Below are positions 31,850 to 42,372 of a stretch of 51,418 nt of DNA, piece after piece. Below the pieces are notes generated by a model. That model did no database searches, had not been told where the DNA came from, and saw nothing but the letters and a program-made list of their open reading frames with translations. The position numbers and the translations under genes are program-made. Position 1 is the first letter of the stretch. Each line of letters opens with the position of its first letter. The DNA comes from Zygnema cylindricum (lineage: Eukaryota > Streptophyta > Zygnematophyceae > Zygnematales > Zygnemataceae): the NCBI GenBank assembly GCA_037447655.1, contig JBBHKE010000201.1:1-51418 (forward strand), given 5' to 3'.

Positions 31850-33230
31850 TGAAATTCTATGGGCTCCATTGCCACACAGAATTCGCAGGTCCAAAGGAAG
31901 CTAATCTAGATAGTGCCGACTCCAAGTTTATATAAACCCAAATGATTGACCCCTTGAAAATCAGAACCCCATGTAAGCTTCACCCCTGTGAAATAAGACT
32001 TTCTGTGTGCTCAGTTCCACCACATAATGCAAAGTTAGAATATGAGATTTGGATAACATTCCCCACTTTGACTTTCCCTTAGAAATGCAGCCACCCAGGC
32101 AGGCAAAAACTCTGACCGACTACACCCCTGTGTAGCCTGGACTCCCCTGAGTCCGCAGCAACAAGAATCACTGAATTTGGTCAATTGAATTGATAGTTAT
32201 GGCTGGCCAAAGTTTGCCATTTATAGAAGGTGCTCTCTAGGAGAGTCACCTACCTACCCGAAATATTCTAAGTCCTAAACCCCTCTCTAAACCCTCTAGT
32301 ACTGAGGTACGGACCAATGACATTACTGTATAATACATAAAGGTACAGATGCCGGTGTACCTTTTGTACGGTCAATGTACAACATGGCTAAAAAGTCAAC
32401 AAATGTCCTATCCGGATTCGCTCTTATAATCTCCAGAATTCCTGCCTCCAAATCTTATCTCTCCACGTGGCGCCTGGTCATGCCGCGTCATAAAAATGGT
32501 ACCGTACAATAAAGTATAAGTGTCGGAGTACTTTCTGTACGTACATTGTACGATGTCGCCACAGTGCGACATTTGTCACTCCCGCATTTGTTTTCTGCCG
32601 TTCCGGAAATTCCGTAATCCCATACGATGTTGCCACGTGTCATCCGGAGTGGCGGCGTCTGCAAACTGCCAATTTTACTTTCCGCGATGTCGGCGCTAAC
32701 CACGGCCGTCCGATTGACATCGTAATTAAAACGAACCGTCGAAATAAATGTCCGTACTATTTATTTCGTCCGGTACTAAAAGTACAATTGTTTCTATGCC
32801 CTATATACCGTAACCCAGTTAAATGGAAAATCCTACCTTTATTTATTTTGATATTTATCAAACCCTATAAGTATCAGCACTAGTCCTAGACTAAATGGAC
32901 AAAGCTAACGACTGCGGGATGTTTGCCGGCCGGTAGGGACCGGGATCAATTCCTGGATCCGTCAAACATCTTTTTAGTAAACATATTTATCTACTCCTGT
33001 CTCTTTGAAGAGCAAGGCAGCCATGGCTCTAGCTCCCTCTCCTGCCTTCAGTGACTACGACAAGTGTGGGGGCTTGGAGAAGGGAGGAGCTTAGGCAGCC
33101 ATGGCTCTAGCTCCCTCTCCTGCCTTCAGTGACTACGACAAGTGTGGGGGCTTGGAGAAGGGAGTCAGAGGCAGACTGCCTCTACCCTTTTCTATCTAAT
33201 AAAGACCTAGAAAATACCCAAATATCAACA
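31850..33230 (-). repeat. Element VII 3' LTR
   Basis: 1381 bp. It has GTAC clusters of six at 32299-32380 and six at 32499-32551, and the AGCCATGGCT and GTGACTACGACAAG block in two tandem copies (period 78, about 33015-33170). This duplication accounts for its extra length over the 5' LTR. The minus-strand frame at 32488-32703 and others in it are not genes. Confidence 0.9.
32299..32551 (-). promoter_or_regulatory. Double GTAC cluster in Element VII 3' LTR
   Basis: GTAC starts at 32299, 32307, 32343, 32357, 32366 and 32377, then 32499, 32504, 32528, 32537, 32541 and 32548. Twelve copies in about 253 bp is roughly ten times chance expectation. The 5' LTR (about 35560-35815) keeps most of them. 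Possible SBP-box binding array, by inference. Confidence 0.4.
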
Positions 33231-35092
33231 CTCCCCTTATTTTCTAGTCTACTTCCTTTCAACTCTTACAAACAAAATAAACAAAACACTCCCTCCCCTT
33301 TTTCCTTTTTCTTTTCTTTTTCCTTTTATATAACTTAAGAAATATGCTCTCGTATTTAAAACACTGCATTAGATGAAATGAAATAATAATTGCATCACTT
33401 ATTTCATTTAGCATCCTACTTATCATAAATCCAAGCATAGATTTTATCCACCTCATCTCTTTTCCATCCACACTAAATCCACTTTCCCTCTTACAATTCA
33501 AACAACCAGCCCCATCTCCAATCTGCAACACACACCCTGAGGCTAACCCTTTTACAGGCACACCTTCATAAATGTCATCACTCCCTTTAGTGATGTCAAA
33601 CCTATTACGCACAAAACATGAACTTTCCTCACTCTCTCCCATGGATTTCTTTCCACTCTCACTTTCTAAATTTATTCCCAATAAATATTTCTCCTCCCCT
33701 AAACCTTTCATTAAATATTCCTCTTTTTCCTTTAAAACTCCTAGTTTCACTTCTCCCCTTTCCTTGGAATCCGTTGAAGTCTCCTTTTCCGACCAGTTTT
33801 CTCTTTCCAAAATATCTATAAAATTATCCTCATTAATTTTATTTTTCCCGTTTTCACTTATGGATCCTAGATCTGACTCTCTCATTTCTAAGTCATACAC
33901 TTTACACTCCTCAACATCCTCTAGTACCTCCTCTCTCTTTACTTCCCTTATACCTCCAAAAGCACACTGTTGCCTTCGTGGAATTTCTGTGTACTTTTCT
34001 CTCTTCTCCATTCTACCGATGTGAAGAAGCTCCAAGATTACTTCATCCTCTTTCTCCTCTTCCCCTTCTTCCTCCTCATTCACACTCCAACTTCTAAGTT
34101 CTTCCAAACGAGGACACTCCTCCATATAGTGACCCGGTTTCCTACAAGCGAAGCAAACCCCTGGTTTCAAAGCTCCCCTTTCTTTTCCTCTCCCTCTCTT
34201 TCCACCAAAGTTTCGATAAGGTTTACCTTTGTCTTTCTTCCTCTCATCACGCTTCCGCTCGTCACCGCCATTCCTCACATCACGCTTCCGCCAGTCACCA
34301 CCAGCTGTAAATGCAGTCACCCTGTCACTTCCCCTGCGAAGCTCCAAAGTGCTTTCTCTCACAAAAATTATCCCCATGGTAATGCTCTAAGTCCATGAGG
34401 AGACATCCATTCCCTGCATACGGTAAATAATGTCTTCGTACTCATCTGGGAGCTTCATAATTAGTGTATTAATCTTTCTCTCCTCAGATTCTACATATCC
34501 CGCACTAGCAAGCTCAACATATAACGCAGCAATATCATTGCAAAACTCTATCATGCTACCGCTTTTATAAACATAGGCCTCTATCTGTTGTCTTACTAAC
34601 TCCTGCCTCTGTATAGTCTCACTCTTATAAATCTGAATCAGTGTGTCCCAAATTTCTGAAGACTTGGTTAGATTTAAAAGAGTGATAGCTATAGACTTAG
34701 ACACATATCTAAGTATGAGATGTTTTGCTATAGTGTTTTTATATTCCCAAATTTTTCTATCATTTTCTTCAGTTTTTGGTTCAGTTATAACTCCCACAAG
34801 TGGAACCGTAGCCGAGAGCCTAGCTCCCCTCACCATAGGTGTCCCTTTATCCTTCTCCCATATTTCCCCTTCCACGGTAATGATTTTCCCTTCACCTTCC
34901 GTTGCATCTGAACTCCGGTTGGTTTTCTGGGCAGCCCCAGATGATTCTCCATAGTGAGCTCCACCAAAGCCGGGTGGCGGACACCTCACTTGTCCCGAAA
35001 CAATTCCCCACAAGTGCTTCTCGAAAAGCAATCCCTCCATCGTGAACTCCCAATAAGTGAAGTCTGTTCCATCGAACATAGGCACCCTAGAT
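33231..35092 (-). pseudogene. Element VII gag-derived fusion frame, one stop
   Basis: From PPSRVPMFDG (35088 leftwards) the frame is open to TAG at 34387-34389 and then on in the same frame to 33259, about 600 codons with one stop. Capsid: YWEFTMEGLLFEKHLWGIVSG, IWEYKNTIAKHLILR, AYVYKSGSMIEFCND, LIMKLPDEYEDII. Nucleocapsid: KPYRNFGGKRGRGK and an intact zinc knuckle CFACRKPGHYMEEC (34155-34114). A long acidic/basic region follows, holding short relics of pol: IPRRQQCAFGG (pre-protease), GEEKYLLGINLE (RT) and GCVLQIGDGAGCLNCK with MRWIKSMLGFM (RNase H). No catalytic domain survives. Deletions within pol kept the frame open, which suggests that a long product was tolerated or selected. Confidence 0.85.
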
Positions 35093-35107
35093 GGTGGGCC
35101 TATAACC
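35093..35107 (-). other. Element VII primer-binding site
   Basis: Minus strand GGTTATAGGCCCACC, one change from the Element III site (ATG to ATA), directly after the LTR end AATTTCA. The change removes the in-frame ATG; a TAA lies three codons upstream, so gag would have to start at ATG of PMFDG. Confidence 0.75.
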
Positions 35108-36411
35108 TGAAATTATATGGGCTCCATTGCCACACAGAATTCGCAGGTCCAAAGGAAGCTAATCTAGATAGTGCCGACTCCAAGTTTATATAAACCCAAA
35201 TGATTGACCCCTTGAAAATCAGAACCCCATGTAAGCTTCACCCCTCTGAAATAAGACTTTCTGTGTGCTCAGTTCCACCACAGAATGCAAAGTTAGAATA
35301 TGAGATTATGATAACATTCCCCACTTTGACTTTCCCTTAGAAATGCAGCCACCCACGCAGGAAAAAACTCAGACCGACAACACCCCTGTGTAGCGTGGAC
35401 TCCCTTGAGTCTGCAGCAAAAAGAATCACTGAATTTGGTCAACTGAATTGATAGTTATGGCTGGCCAAAGTTTGCCATTTATACAAGGTGCTCTCTGGGA
35501 GAGTCAGCTACCTACCCGAAATATTCTAAGTCCTAAACCCCTCTCTAAACCCTCTAGTACTGAGGTACGGACCAATCACATTACTGTATAGTACATAAAG
35601 GTACAAATGCCGGTGTACCTTTTGTACGGACAGTGTACGACATGGCTAATAAGTCAACAAATGTCCTATCCGGATTCGCTCTTGTATTCTGCGGAATTCC
35701 TGCCTCCAAATCTTATCTCTCCACGTGGCGCCAGGTCATGTCGCGTCAGAAAACGGTACCGTACAAGAAAGTATAAGTGCCGGAGTACTTTCTTTACGTA
35801 CATTGTACGATGTCGCCATAGTGCGACATTTGTCACTCCCGCATTTGTTTTCTGCCGTTCTGGAAATTCCGTAATCTCGTACGATGTTGCCACGTGTCAT
35901 CCGGAGTGGCGGCATTTGCAAACTGCCAAATTTTCCTTTCCGCAATGTCGGCGCTTACCATGGTCGTCTGATTTACATCGTAATTAAAACGGACCGTCGA
36001 AATAAATGTCCGTACTATTTATTTCGTCCGGTACTAAAAGTACAACTGTTTCTATCCCCTATATACCGTAACCCAGTTAAATGGAAAATCCTACCTTTAT
36101 TTATTTTGATATTTATCAAACCCTATAAGTATCAGCACTAGTCCTAGACTAAATGGACAAAGCTAACGACTGCGGGATGTTTGCCGGCCGGTAGGGACCG
36201 GGATCAATTCCTGGATCCGTCAAACATCTTTTTAGTAAACATATTTATCTCCTCCTGTCTCTCTGAAGAGCTTAGGCAGCCATGGCTCTAGCTCCATCTC
36301 CAACCTTCAATGACTACGACAAGTGTGGGGGCTTGGAGAAGGGAGTCAGAGGCAGACTGCCTCTACCCTTTTCTATCTAATAAAGACCTAGAAAATACCC
36401 AAATATCAACA
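35108..36411 (-). repeat. Element VII 5' LTR
   Basis: 1304 bp, TGTTGATATTTGGGTATTTT to ATATAATTTCA. It has one copy of the AGCCATGGCT block (near 36280) where the 3' LTR has two. GTAC clusters lie at about 35560-35640 and 35755-35815. It joins RT of Element VI unit 2 at 36412. Confidence 0.9.
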
Positions 36412-38102
36412 GGATCTTCCACCGGGCAAGAAAGCCATCGGCAGCAAATGGGTGTTCAAAGTGAAACTCAACCCGAACAACGCCATCGAAAGGTACAAGG
36501 TCAGACTTGTGGCCAAAGGTTACAATCAGAAAGAAGGTATTGATTTTGAGGAAACCTTCTCTCCAGTGTTCAGATTTCCCACAGTTAGAATCTTACTAAG
36601 TTTGGCTGTTATAGAAAACATGGAAGTCCACCAGATGGAGGTTAAGAGTGCCTTCCTGCATGGAGAGTTAGAAGAAACCATTTACATGAAATAATCGGAG
36701 ATGTATGCAGAGAAAGGGAAAGAAAACTTAGTCTGTAAACTGATAAAATCTTTATATGGGCTGAAACAAGCCCCCAGACAATGGAACTTAAAACTAGATG
36801 ATTTTCTTACTGGACTAGGATTTCAAAGGATTAGTTCAGATCACTCAGGGTATGTAGTGCAAGGGGAGGATGGGATTCTTTATATTGCTGTATATGTGGA
36901 TGACTTGCTTTTACTAAGCAAGTATATGGATGAGATAAATCGAAATAAAGCTGCTTTAAGGTCAAGGTTCGAGATGAAGGACCTTGGAGAATCTAAGTAT
37001 ATCTTAGGAATAGAGGTGGAGAGAGACGGAAACAGAAAACTCATTATGTTAACCTAAAAGGAAGCAATAAGTAATATGCAATTTGAAATGAAAGATGTAA
37101 AAGGATCTGTAACTCCCATGGAATTCAGACAGAAGCTTGATGGAAGTGAGTCAGACTCAGGCATAATGGTTAGTGAGAGCCTAGAGTTAGGGGAGGAAGA
37201 GTTTATGGCTTCAAAGCCGCCTAGACAAGTAGTGGGAAGTCTCATATACTTCATGAATTGTACGAGACCTGACATTGTAGCAGTTGTCGGAGTCCTAAGT
37301 AGAAGTCTGCAGAATCCTAAGAGGGCAGACAGGGAAGGTGCAAAAAGAGTTAGTGAGTCAGACTCAGGCATAATGGTTAGTGAGAGCCTAGAGCTGGGGG
37401 AGGAAGAGTTTATGGCTTCAAAGCCGTATAGACACGTAGTGGGAAGTCTCATATACTTCATGAATTGTACGAGACCTGACATTGCAGCAGCTGCCGGAGT
37501 CCTAAGTAGAAGTCTACAGAATCCTAAAAGGGCAGACTGGGAAGCTGCAAAAAGAGTTTTGAGATACCTAACATGACTCGAGATCTTAAGTTGATACTCG
37601 GAGGAGGAGAAGTAAAAATGCAGACTTGGAGTGACGCCAGCTATGGGGATATGCCAAGCCGAAAATCCACAACCAGCTTCTTCCTAAAGATTTGAGATGG
37701 AACTTGCAGCTGGAGCAACAAGCAGCAAAAGGTTACAGCACAGTCTACAATGGAGTCAGAGTACATGGCAGCAGCTTCTGCACTCAAAGAACTCTTATGG
37801 GTTAAGTCCATTTTGCACGACCTTGGATGCATGCACACAAGTCCATAGATTATTTGGTGTGACAACCAGGCAGCCATTGCTATTGCTACTAACCGGAGTC
37901 ATCATTTTAAAAGCAAGCACATGGATGTCAAACTTCATTTTGTGAGAGAAAATGTGCTTGCAAGAGTGTTAAAATTGTGTTATTTACCGGATGAGAAAAT
38001 GGTTGCTAACATGCTAACCAAACCCCTTCCTGCTCTTAAGTTGCAGTTTTGTAGAAAGGGTATTGGGCTGAGTGAGCGACTGAGTCTAAAGATTTAGGGG
38101 AG
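36412..38102 (+). pseudogene. Element VI unit 2 reverse transcriptase and RNase H
   Basis: It resumes RT at DLPPGKKAIGSKWVFK. HQMEVKSAFLHGELEE follows, with Glu where the first catalytic Asp is expected, then a TAA at about 36692 for Gln, then SLYGLKQAPRQW and YVDD (36893-36904, intact). KYILGIEVERD leads to a TAA at 37054. A 207-bp in-frame duplication (37145-37558) repeats the RT C-terminus, including MNCTRPDI. A stop at about 37575 and several small frameshifts follow. RNase H shows SDASYGDMPSRKSTT, QSTMESEYMAAASALKELLW, WCDNQAAIAI and KHMDVKLHFVRENV. The purine tract GATTTAGGGGAG ends at 38102. Confidence 0.87.
37145..37558 (+). repeat. 207-bp in-frame tandem duplication in unit 2 RT
   Basis: AGTGAGTCAGACTCAGGC starts at 37145 and again at 37352, each running to CAAAAAGAGTT. 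The period 207 equals 69 codons, and the frame stays open across the junction (37076-37576). The copies differ at a few sites (PPRQ and PYRH; DIVAVV and DIAAAA), so the duplication is not very recent. Confidence 0.92.
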
Positions 38103-39088
38103 TGTTGAAATTGGAAATCTTTACTCAGTAGATAGAGCTATGAGGATGAATCAAGGACTTAGAATATTTTGGGAAGTGAAAACTTGTAATGCTTACCTCA
38201 AATAGTGTTACAGTAATAGAAGACTAAGAGAGTGTACTGTACGGCCAGTTGCACACACGTCGGCAGGAAAAGGTTGTTGCAAATTTTACGGAGTAGCGCC
38301 AATGACCACTTACACATGTCGGGAGACTAACGAGAGGATTAATGAAATCGGACGAACGGAATACAAACCGCATATCGAGAAAAATGTGGTACGCTCAATG
38401 AAGAAGGGTCGTTGATTGACAACGAATTGACGGACACGATTTAGGAGGGACCACAGATGACGAAGCACACTTGGACGATATCAGGTGCTTCGTACTACAC
38501 AACAACAGTCAGGCGGATGCTATTGACCACTTCTGACTAAGCGCAAGGAACATTTAATGTACATAATCCTATTTGTAATATTTGGAAACAAGGATTTGTA
38601 GTTTAGTTATTTTAGAATAGTGTCACACTTTTCAAATTTAGAGAATTGGCAAAATTAGGTTTTGGAAGTACTCTTAGAATGATAAGAACAAATTTAGTAC
38701 TTTGTCATAATATAGAAGAATACTGTAGCACAGTCACTTAAATTAGTGTGCCAAGTAGATACTCTCTATGAGTATATAGTTTAGGACATAGACAAATTTT
38801 AGTCATCCAAGTCTTGGGATATTAATCTACTAAGGCAGTTTTTGTGAATCTGCAGTGTGAATATCTTATGGTTGGCTGGATCAATTGAGTTGAATCTTTG
38901 TAGAGTGATTCTACACTCTTGTTACTACTGTTATGCAGAATTTGAGTCTACATAGATCACGGAGTTGCATTCTATCACATCTTCAGATTCGCTATTGAGT
39001 AGGGTGCTTGTTAGCTTCTGCTTTAAATGTGTACTTTCACTACTAATGCTTCTAGATCTCGTGCTACTACTTTGGTTGTAGAACAACA
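38103..39088 (+). repeat. Element VI LTR3
   Basis: 986 bp, TGTTGAAATTGG to GTAGAACAACA. It is more diverged than LTR1 and LTR2 in its middle and has lost several GTAC. The orphan gag start (ATGTGTACTTTCACTACT) lies near its end. It is followed by TTTTTCTCCC, which is minus-strand gag of Element VIII. Confidence 0.9.
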
Positions 39089-39603
39089 TTTTTCTCCCTT
39101 TGTAAGTGTAATTCCCTAAACTTTGCACGCCCAACTAGAGCTTTTGAACAGTACCAGCTTTATAGATTTCAACTAAAGTCTCCCACAGCTCCTCGACCTT
39201 GAGAATGTTAATATGACAGGTTGTAAGAGCTTGAGTAAGGTGCCTCAAAATGAAATGCGTGGCTGCCATGTTTGTGTATTCCCACGTTTGAATATCGTTG
39301 TCCTCGGTCTATAAGGCCGCCACTCCGGGTGCCGTGGCGATATGAGTGAGAGGTGTCTCCTTCTTTTTCCCTTTTTTAGACAAGTTGTTGTCCCTATCGT
39401 CTGCCTCCTCCATTGGGGCAGATGCTGCTACAAAAAACCTCACTCCACTAAACCATGGTAAGATTCCCTAAGATGGAGGCTTCACTTGTACATTGACAAT
39501 ATCCTAGTATCGTTTTTTGCACAAAGCCCCTACCATCATGGCTTCCTAATAACAGAACCCTAGTCCATTGAAGATAGGCACCCTAAAGGGTTGGCCCCTA
39601 ACG
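39089..39603 (-). pseudogene. Element VIII gag N-terminal half with degenerate primer site
   Basis: Minus strand. CGTTAGGGGCCAACC (39603-39589) is a degenerate primer site after LTR end AATTACA. The LTR contributes ATGGGGGACACAGAATTA, so gag would start in the LTR as in Element III. Then FRVPIFN, ADDRDNNLSKKGKKKETPLTHIAT, TWEYTNMAATHFILRHLTQALTTC, ELWETLVEIYKAGTVQ and NYTYKGRK, where it is cut by the Element VI array at 39088. Stops are present. It is homologous to the gag of Element IV (WDYNNMAAKHFLLCHLTQ). Confidence 0.8.
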
Positions 39604-40841
39604 TGTAATTCTGTGTCCCCCATTGGATTATAAATTCAAAAAACCTCTGAATTGTTTTTTACTAACCCTTTTTCAATTGGGACCACCGCTACCTAAGCAG
39701 GCAAATAGAAAATCTGACAGCACCCATGTGTAATCTAAAATCTTTTGTGTTCGCAGCAAAAAGAACAATGAAAACGCCGAATCGAGTGATTAGTTATAAA
39801 GTGGCAAAGTTGACAATATTTGGCAAGCTTGTTGGGAGAGAGGGGGCTACTTCCTAAATTCCCTAAGTCAAACCCCTCTCACAACCCCTATCTACTAAAG
39901 TACAAACCAATAAGAAGGCGTTACAGTACAAAAAGGTACAATGGCGGATGTCTTTTCTGTACGGCTTATTTACGACAAGGCCATGGAGTGGACATCTGTC
40001 TCCTCTGAACTTTTCCTCATGCTCCCCGGGATTCTGGTTTCCCAATGCTATCTTGCAACGTTGCGCCAAGTCATGTCACGCCCAAAAAACCAACAAAGCG
40101 GCTATTCCTGGATCTCGGCGATGATGCATGCTGTCGCATCTAAACAGACTTTTAATATTAGCCGTCAAAACAAATGTGTTGTACATTTATTTTATGCGGA
40201 TACATGTGCGCAGTTTATGTTAACTGGCCTCTATGTTTTCTATCCAAAATTTTGCTATTTAGATTATAGTTCCTAAACACGTTATGAATTATAGTATAAC
40301 CCTATGTAATTAAACGAACTCCTACGACAGATTGGTTAAAGCTAACAGCTACGCCTCCCCTCTAACGGTTGAAGGTTGGAGTCTTGCCGGACTCACCTTT
40401 TTGGTGAGAGTGACTTATGTCACTCTTTAGTCTTGCCTATGGAGCTGAGGCAGCCATGGCTCCACCACTCTCTCTTTCCTTCAGTGACTACAACAAGTAT
40501 GGTGGCTAGAGAGAAAAGGTGGAGGCAAGCTGCCTGTGCTTCTGCTATTTTTATTAGTCTAATCTGACCTAGAAAATACTCCCTAAATCTAGTGATTTAA
40601 ATAGTCAGGTTGGAGTCTTGCCGGACTCACTTTTTTGGTGAGAATGACTTATGTCACTCTTAAGTCCTGCCTATGGAGCTGAGGCAACCATGGCTCCACC
40701 ACTCTCTCTTTCCTTCATTGACTACAACAAGTATGGGGGCTAGAGAGAAAAGGTGGAGGCAAACTACCTGTGCTTCTACTCTTTTTATTAGTCTAATCTG
40801 ACCTAGAAAATACTCCATAAATCTAGTGATTTAAATAGTCA
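39604..40841 (-). repeat. Element VIII 5' LTR with a 234-bp tandem duplication
   Basis: About 1238 bp, ending TGTAATTCTG (minus-strand ...CAGAATTACA) at the primer site. The U3 end is duplicated: 40374-40607 and 40608-40841, period 234. Each copy has GAGGCARCCATGGCTCCACC, TTCAKTGACTACAACAAGTA and GAAAATACTCC. The plus-strand frame at 39941-40276 lies wholly in the LTR and matches nothing that I know. Confidence 0.75.
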
Positions 40842-40985
40842 GCCCCTCACAAGGGTGAGGGTGGTCAGATTATTTGTGTACCAAGGTGGCAATTATTCAG
40901 TGAGATATTGGAAGGGGAAAGCATTATCCTTCATGCCTTATATAGGCTGCATATTTTGCGTGCCAATGGAGGCCACAAAAATTCA
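40842..40985 (+). repeat. LTR end fragment of the Element III family
   Basis: It matches the last 140 bp of the Element III LTR (AGGGTGAGGGTGGTCAGA, TTATTCAG, CCTTATATAGGCTGC, GCCAATGGAGGCCACAAAA) and ends ATTCA. No primer site or gag follows, so it is a truncated LTR. It abuts the Element VIII LTR. Confidence 0.65.
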
Positions 40986-42364
40986 AAAAAGAGTCGAATT
41001 CCCTCACTAATTGGCATTTTAACTTGCTATGTAGATTACTTTCCGAAATCTAATTCTTAAAGCGTCACATGTACTTGGACGAAATTCGGGTACGACAGAA
41101 TCTAAAATTATCAAAATAAGAATTATAGAAGTATTGTATGTAAAACGTAATCCACACAAAGCAAAACTAAGGGACGAATTCGAAATCTAATTCTTAAAGC
41201 ATCCAACAAACTTGGACAGAAATTCGGGTATGACACAATCTAAAACTAATGGAAACAAAATTTCCAGATGTATTGTTTGTGAAATGTAATCCACACAAAG
41301 CAAAAAACTAAGGGACGTATTTAGCAAAAACGGAAACAATTGGACTAGAAGTCTGTACGAAAACTTAATCAAATTGTTTACAGTCTAACAATACAAACAA
41401 AGCTAAAATTACGAATGAAGCAAAACGTAATGAAATGCGCAACGTGACACGCGACAAAACTGTCATAAAATTAATTTAAACCAACATTTCAACATTAGCA
41501 TTTAATCCCACATTGCTATCCTAACAATACTTACACATTTTAATTTGTGTATTCAGTTTAGCGATTATAATGAGAAGGTCCTCTCTCCTTTGTGCTTCTT
41601 CTTTTGTTTTATTTTTGTTGACTTTTCTCGTATTCTTTGCTTTCATGTTTGTCTTTGCCATGACTCTCATCTCTTTTACAATTGTCCATTTTCTTCGATA
41701 TATATTTCCATTCTCACCCATGCCCCTACCTACAAGAGTATCAAACTAAGTCATACACAAAAAATAATAGTTATACAAAAAATTGATATCGACCAAAGTT
41801 AACAAGCGATGTTGGACATAAAACCATTTTGGACCATGTTCATATCTAATGTTAAATTAAGGGATTTGGAGGAGTAAGACTATAGATGTCACAAAACAGA
41901 AGATAATAGACATCCTCACCTATTCAAGCACAAAGACCCGGTTTGACATTCAATTGGGTATTTTAGAGTAAGCTAATTCTATCGAGCTTTGAAAAAGGTA
42001 CATTAGAAGGCTATGAAGAGGATGTTTTGGTATTTGACTGGAATATTCGGTTTTGGACTTCAAGTGCAAATTCGTTGGAGTGTGATGGGTATTATGATAG
42101 AGATTGGGGCGCTGATTTTACATTATTGTGTGAATCTGCAAAGGGGACGTTTCAAGGAGTTTTGGCAATTATGGCAATAAGAGGGGGATTTTTAGGTTGC
42201 TGAATTGCGTAAAGTAGAACTTCAACAAACCGAAATGTATATTGGTCTTGCATTAGAATTTCTCGACGTCAATTCGCGTCTATGTTTATTTATACAGAGC
42301 TATTTCGTTCGAGTAATTCACACATGTGATTCCACTTTTTCCGTACGTCCTTTTTATGTGTTGT
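40986..42364. other. No recognisable gene; one tandem repeat
   Basis: AT-rich sequence without convincing coding potential on either strand. It includes the two-copy repeat at 41044-41318. A frame at 41967-42203 is open but lacks a start near its beginning and any family match. Short frames on both strands at 41521-41802 overlap each other. I see no RNA gene. Confidence 0.5.
41044..41318. repeat. 137-bp tandem repeat, two copies
   Basis: CGAAATCTAATTCTTAAAGC starts at 41044 and 41181. Each unit continues with ACTTGGACRGAAATTCGGGT and GTAATCCACACAAAGCAAAA. The copies are clearly diverged (roughly 85 percent by eye). Function unknown. Confidence 0.85.
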
Positions 42365-42372
42365 ATGGTCAT

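Larger units (their letters stand above)
31850..36411 (-). mobile_element. Element VII: gag-only copia derivative
   Basis: A minus-strand element of 4562 bp. 5' LTR 35108-36411 and 3' LTR 31850-33230, both TGTTGATATTTGGG to AATTTCA. The primer site is at 35107-35093 and a purine tract (AATAAGGGGAG) at 33241-33231. The internal region is only about 1.9 kb and carries one long gag-derived frame with collapsed pol remnants. By eye the first 330 bp of the LTRs differ at about 4 percent, so it is among the younger insertions here. It splits the unit 2 RT at WEL/DLPP. The host reads GGGAGCTC on one side and GGATCTTCC on the other; no target duplication is visible and three host bases (AGT of GAGCTAGTGGATC) are missing. 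Confidence 0.88.
22934..39088 (+). mobile_element. Element VI: tandem copia array LTR-internal-LTR-internal-LTR
   Basis: Two plus-strand copia units share a middle LTR: LTR1 22934-23921, internal 23922-28101, LTR2 28102-29088, internal 29089-38102 (split by Element VII at 31850-36411), LTR3 38103-39088. All LTRs start TGTTGAAATTGG and end GAACAACA. The outer flanks do not match (TAGGT before LTR1, TTTTT after LTR3). The left flank is RT-linker of one minus-strand copia and the right flank is gag of another. This fits two separate insertions fused by LTR-LTR recombination with loss of what lay between. Both units are inactive. Confidence 0.88.

Noticed and set aside
33572-34398. Plus-strand Ser/Pro/Phe-rich frames
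   Set aside because: They are exact antisense shadows of the acidic and lysine-rich tail of Element VII gag.
39941-40276. Plus-strand frame of 111 codons with hydrophobic stretches
   Set aside because: It lies wholly inside the minus-strand Element VIII LTR and has no counterpart in other LTR copies.
41044-41318. CRISPR-like or other repeat array
   Set aside because: Only two adjacent copies of 137 bp without spacers; an ordinary tandem duplication.
41967-42203. Open frame of about 78 codons with FDWNIRFW and ECDGYYDRDWGADF, protein-like in composition
   Set aside because: No ATG near its start, no recognisable family, no splice context that I can defend and ordinary flanks; length is within chance for this amount of sequence.
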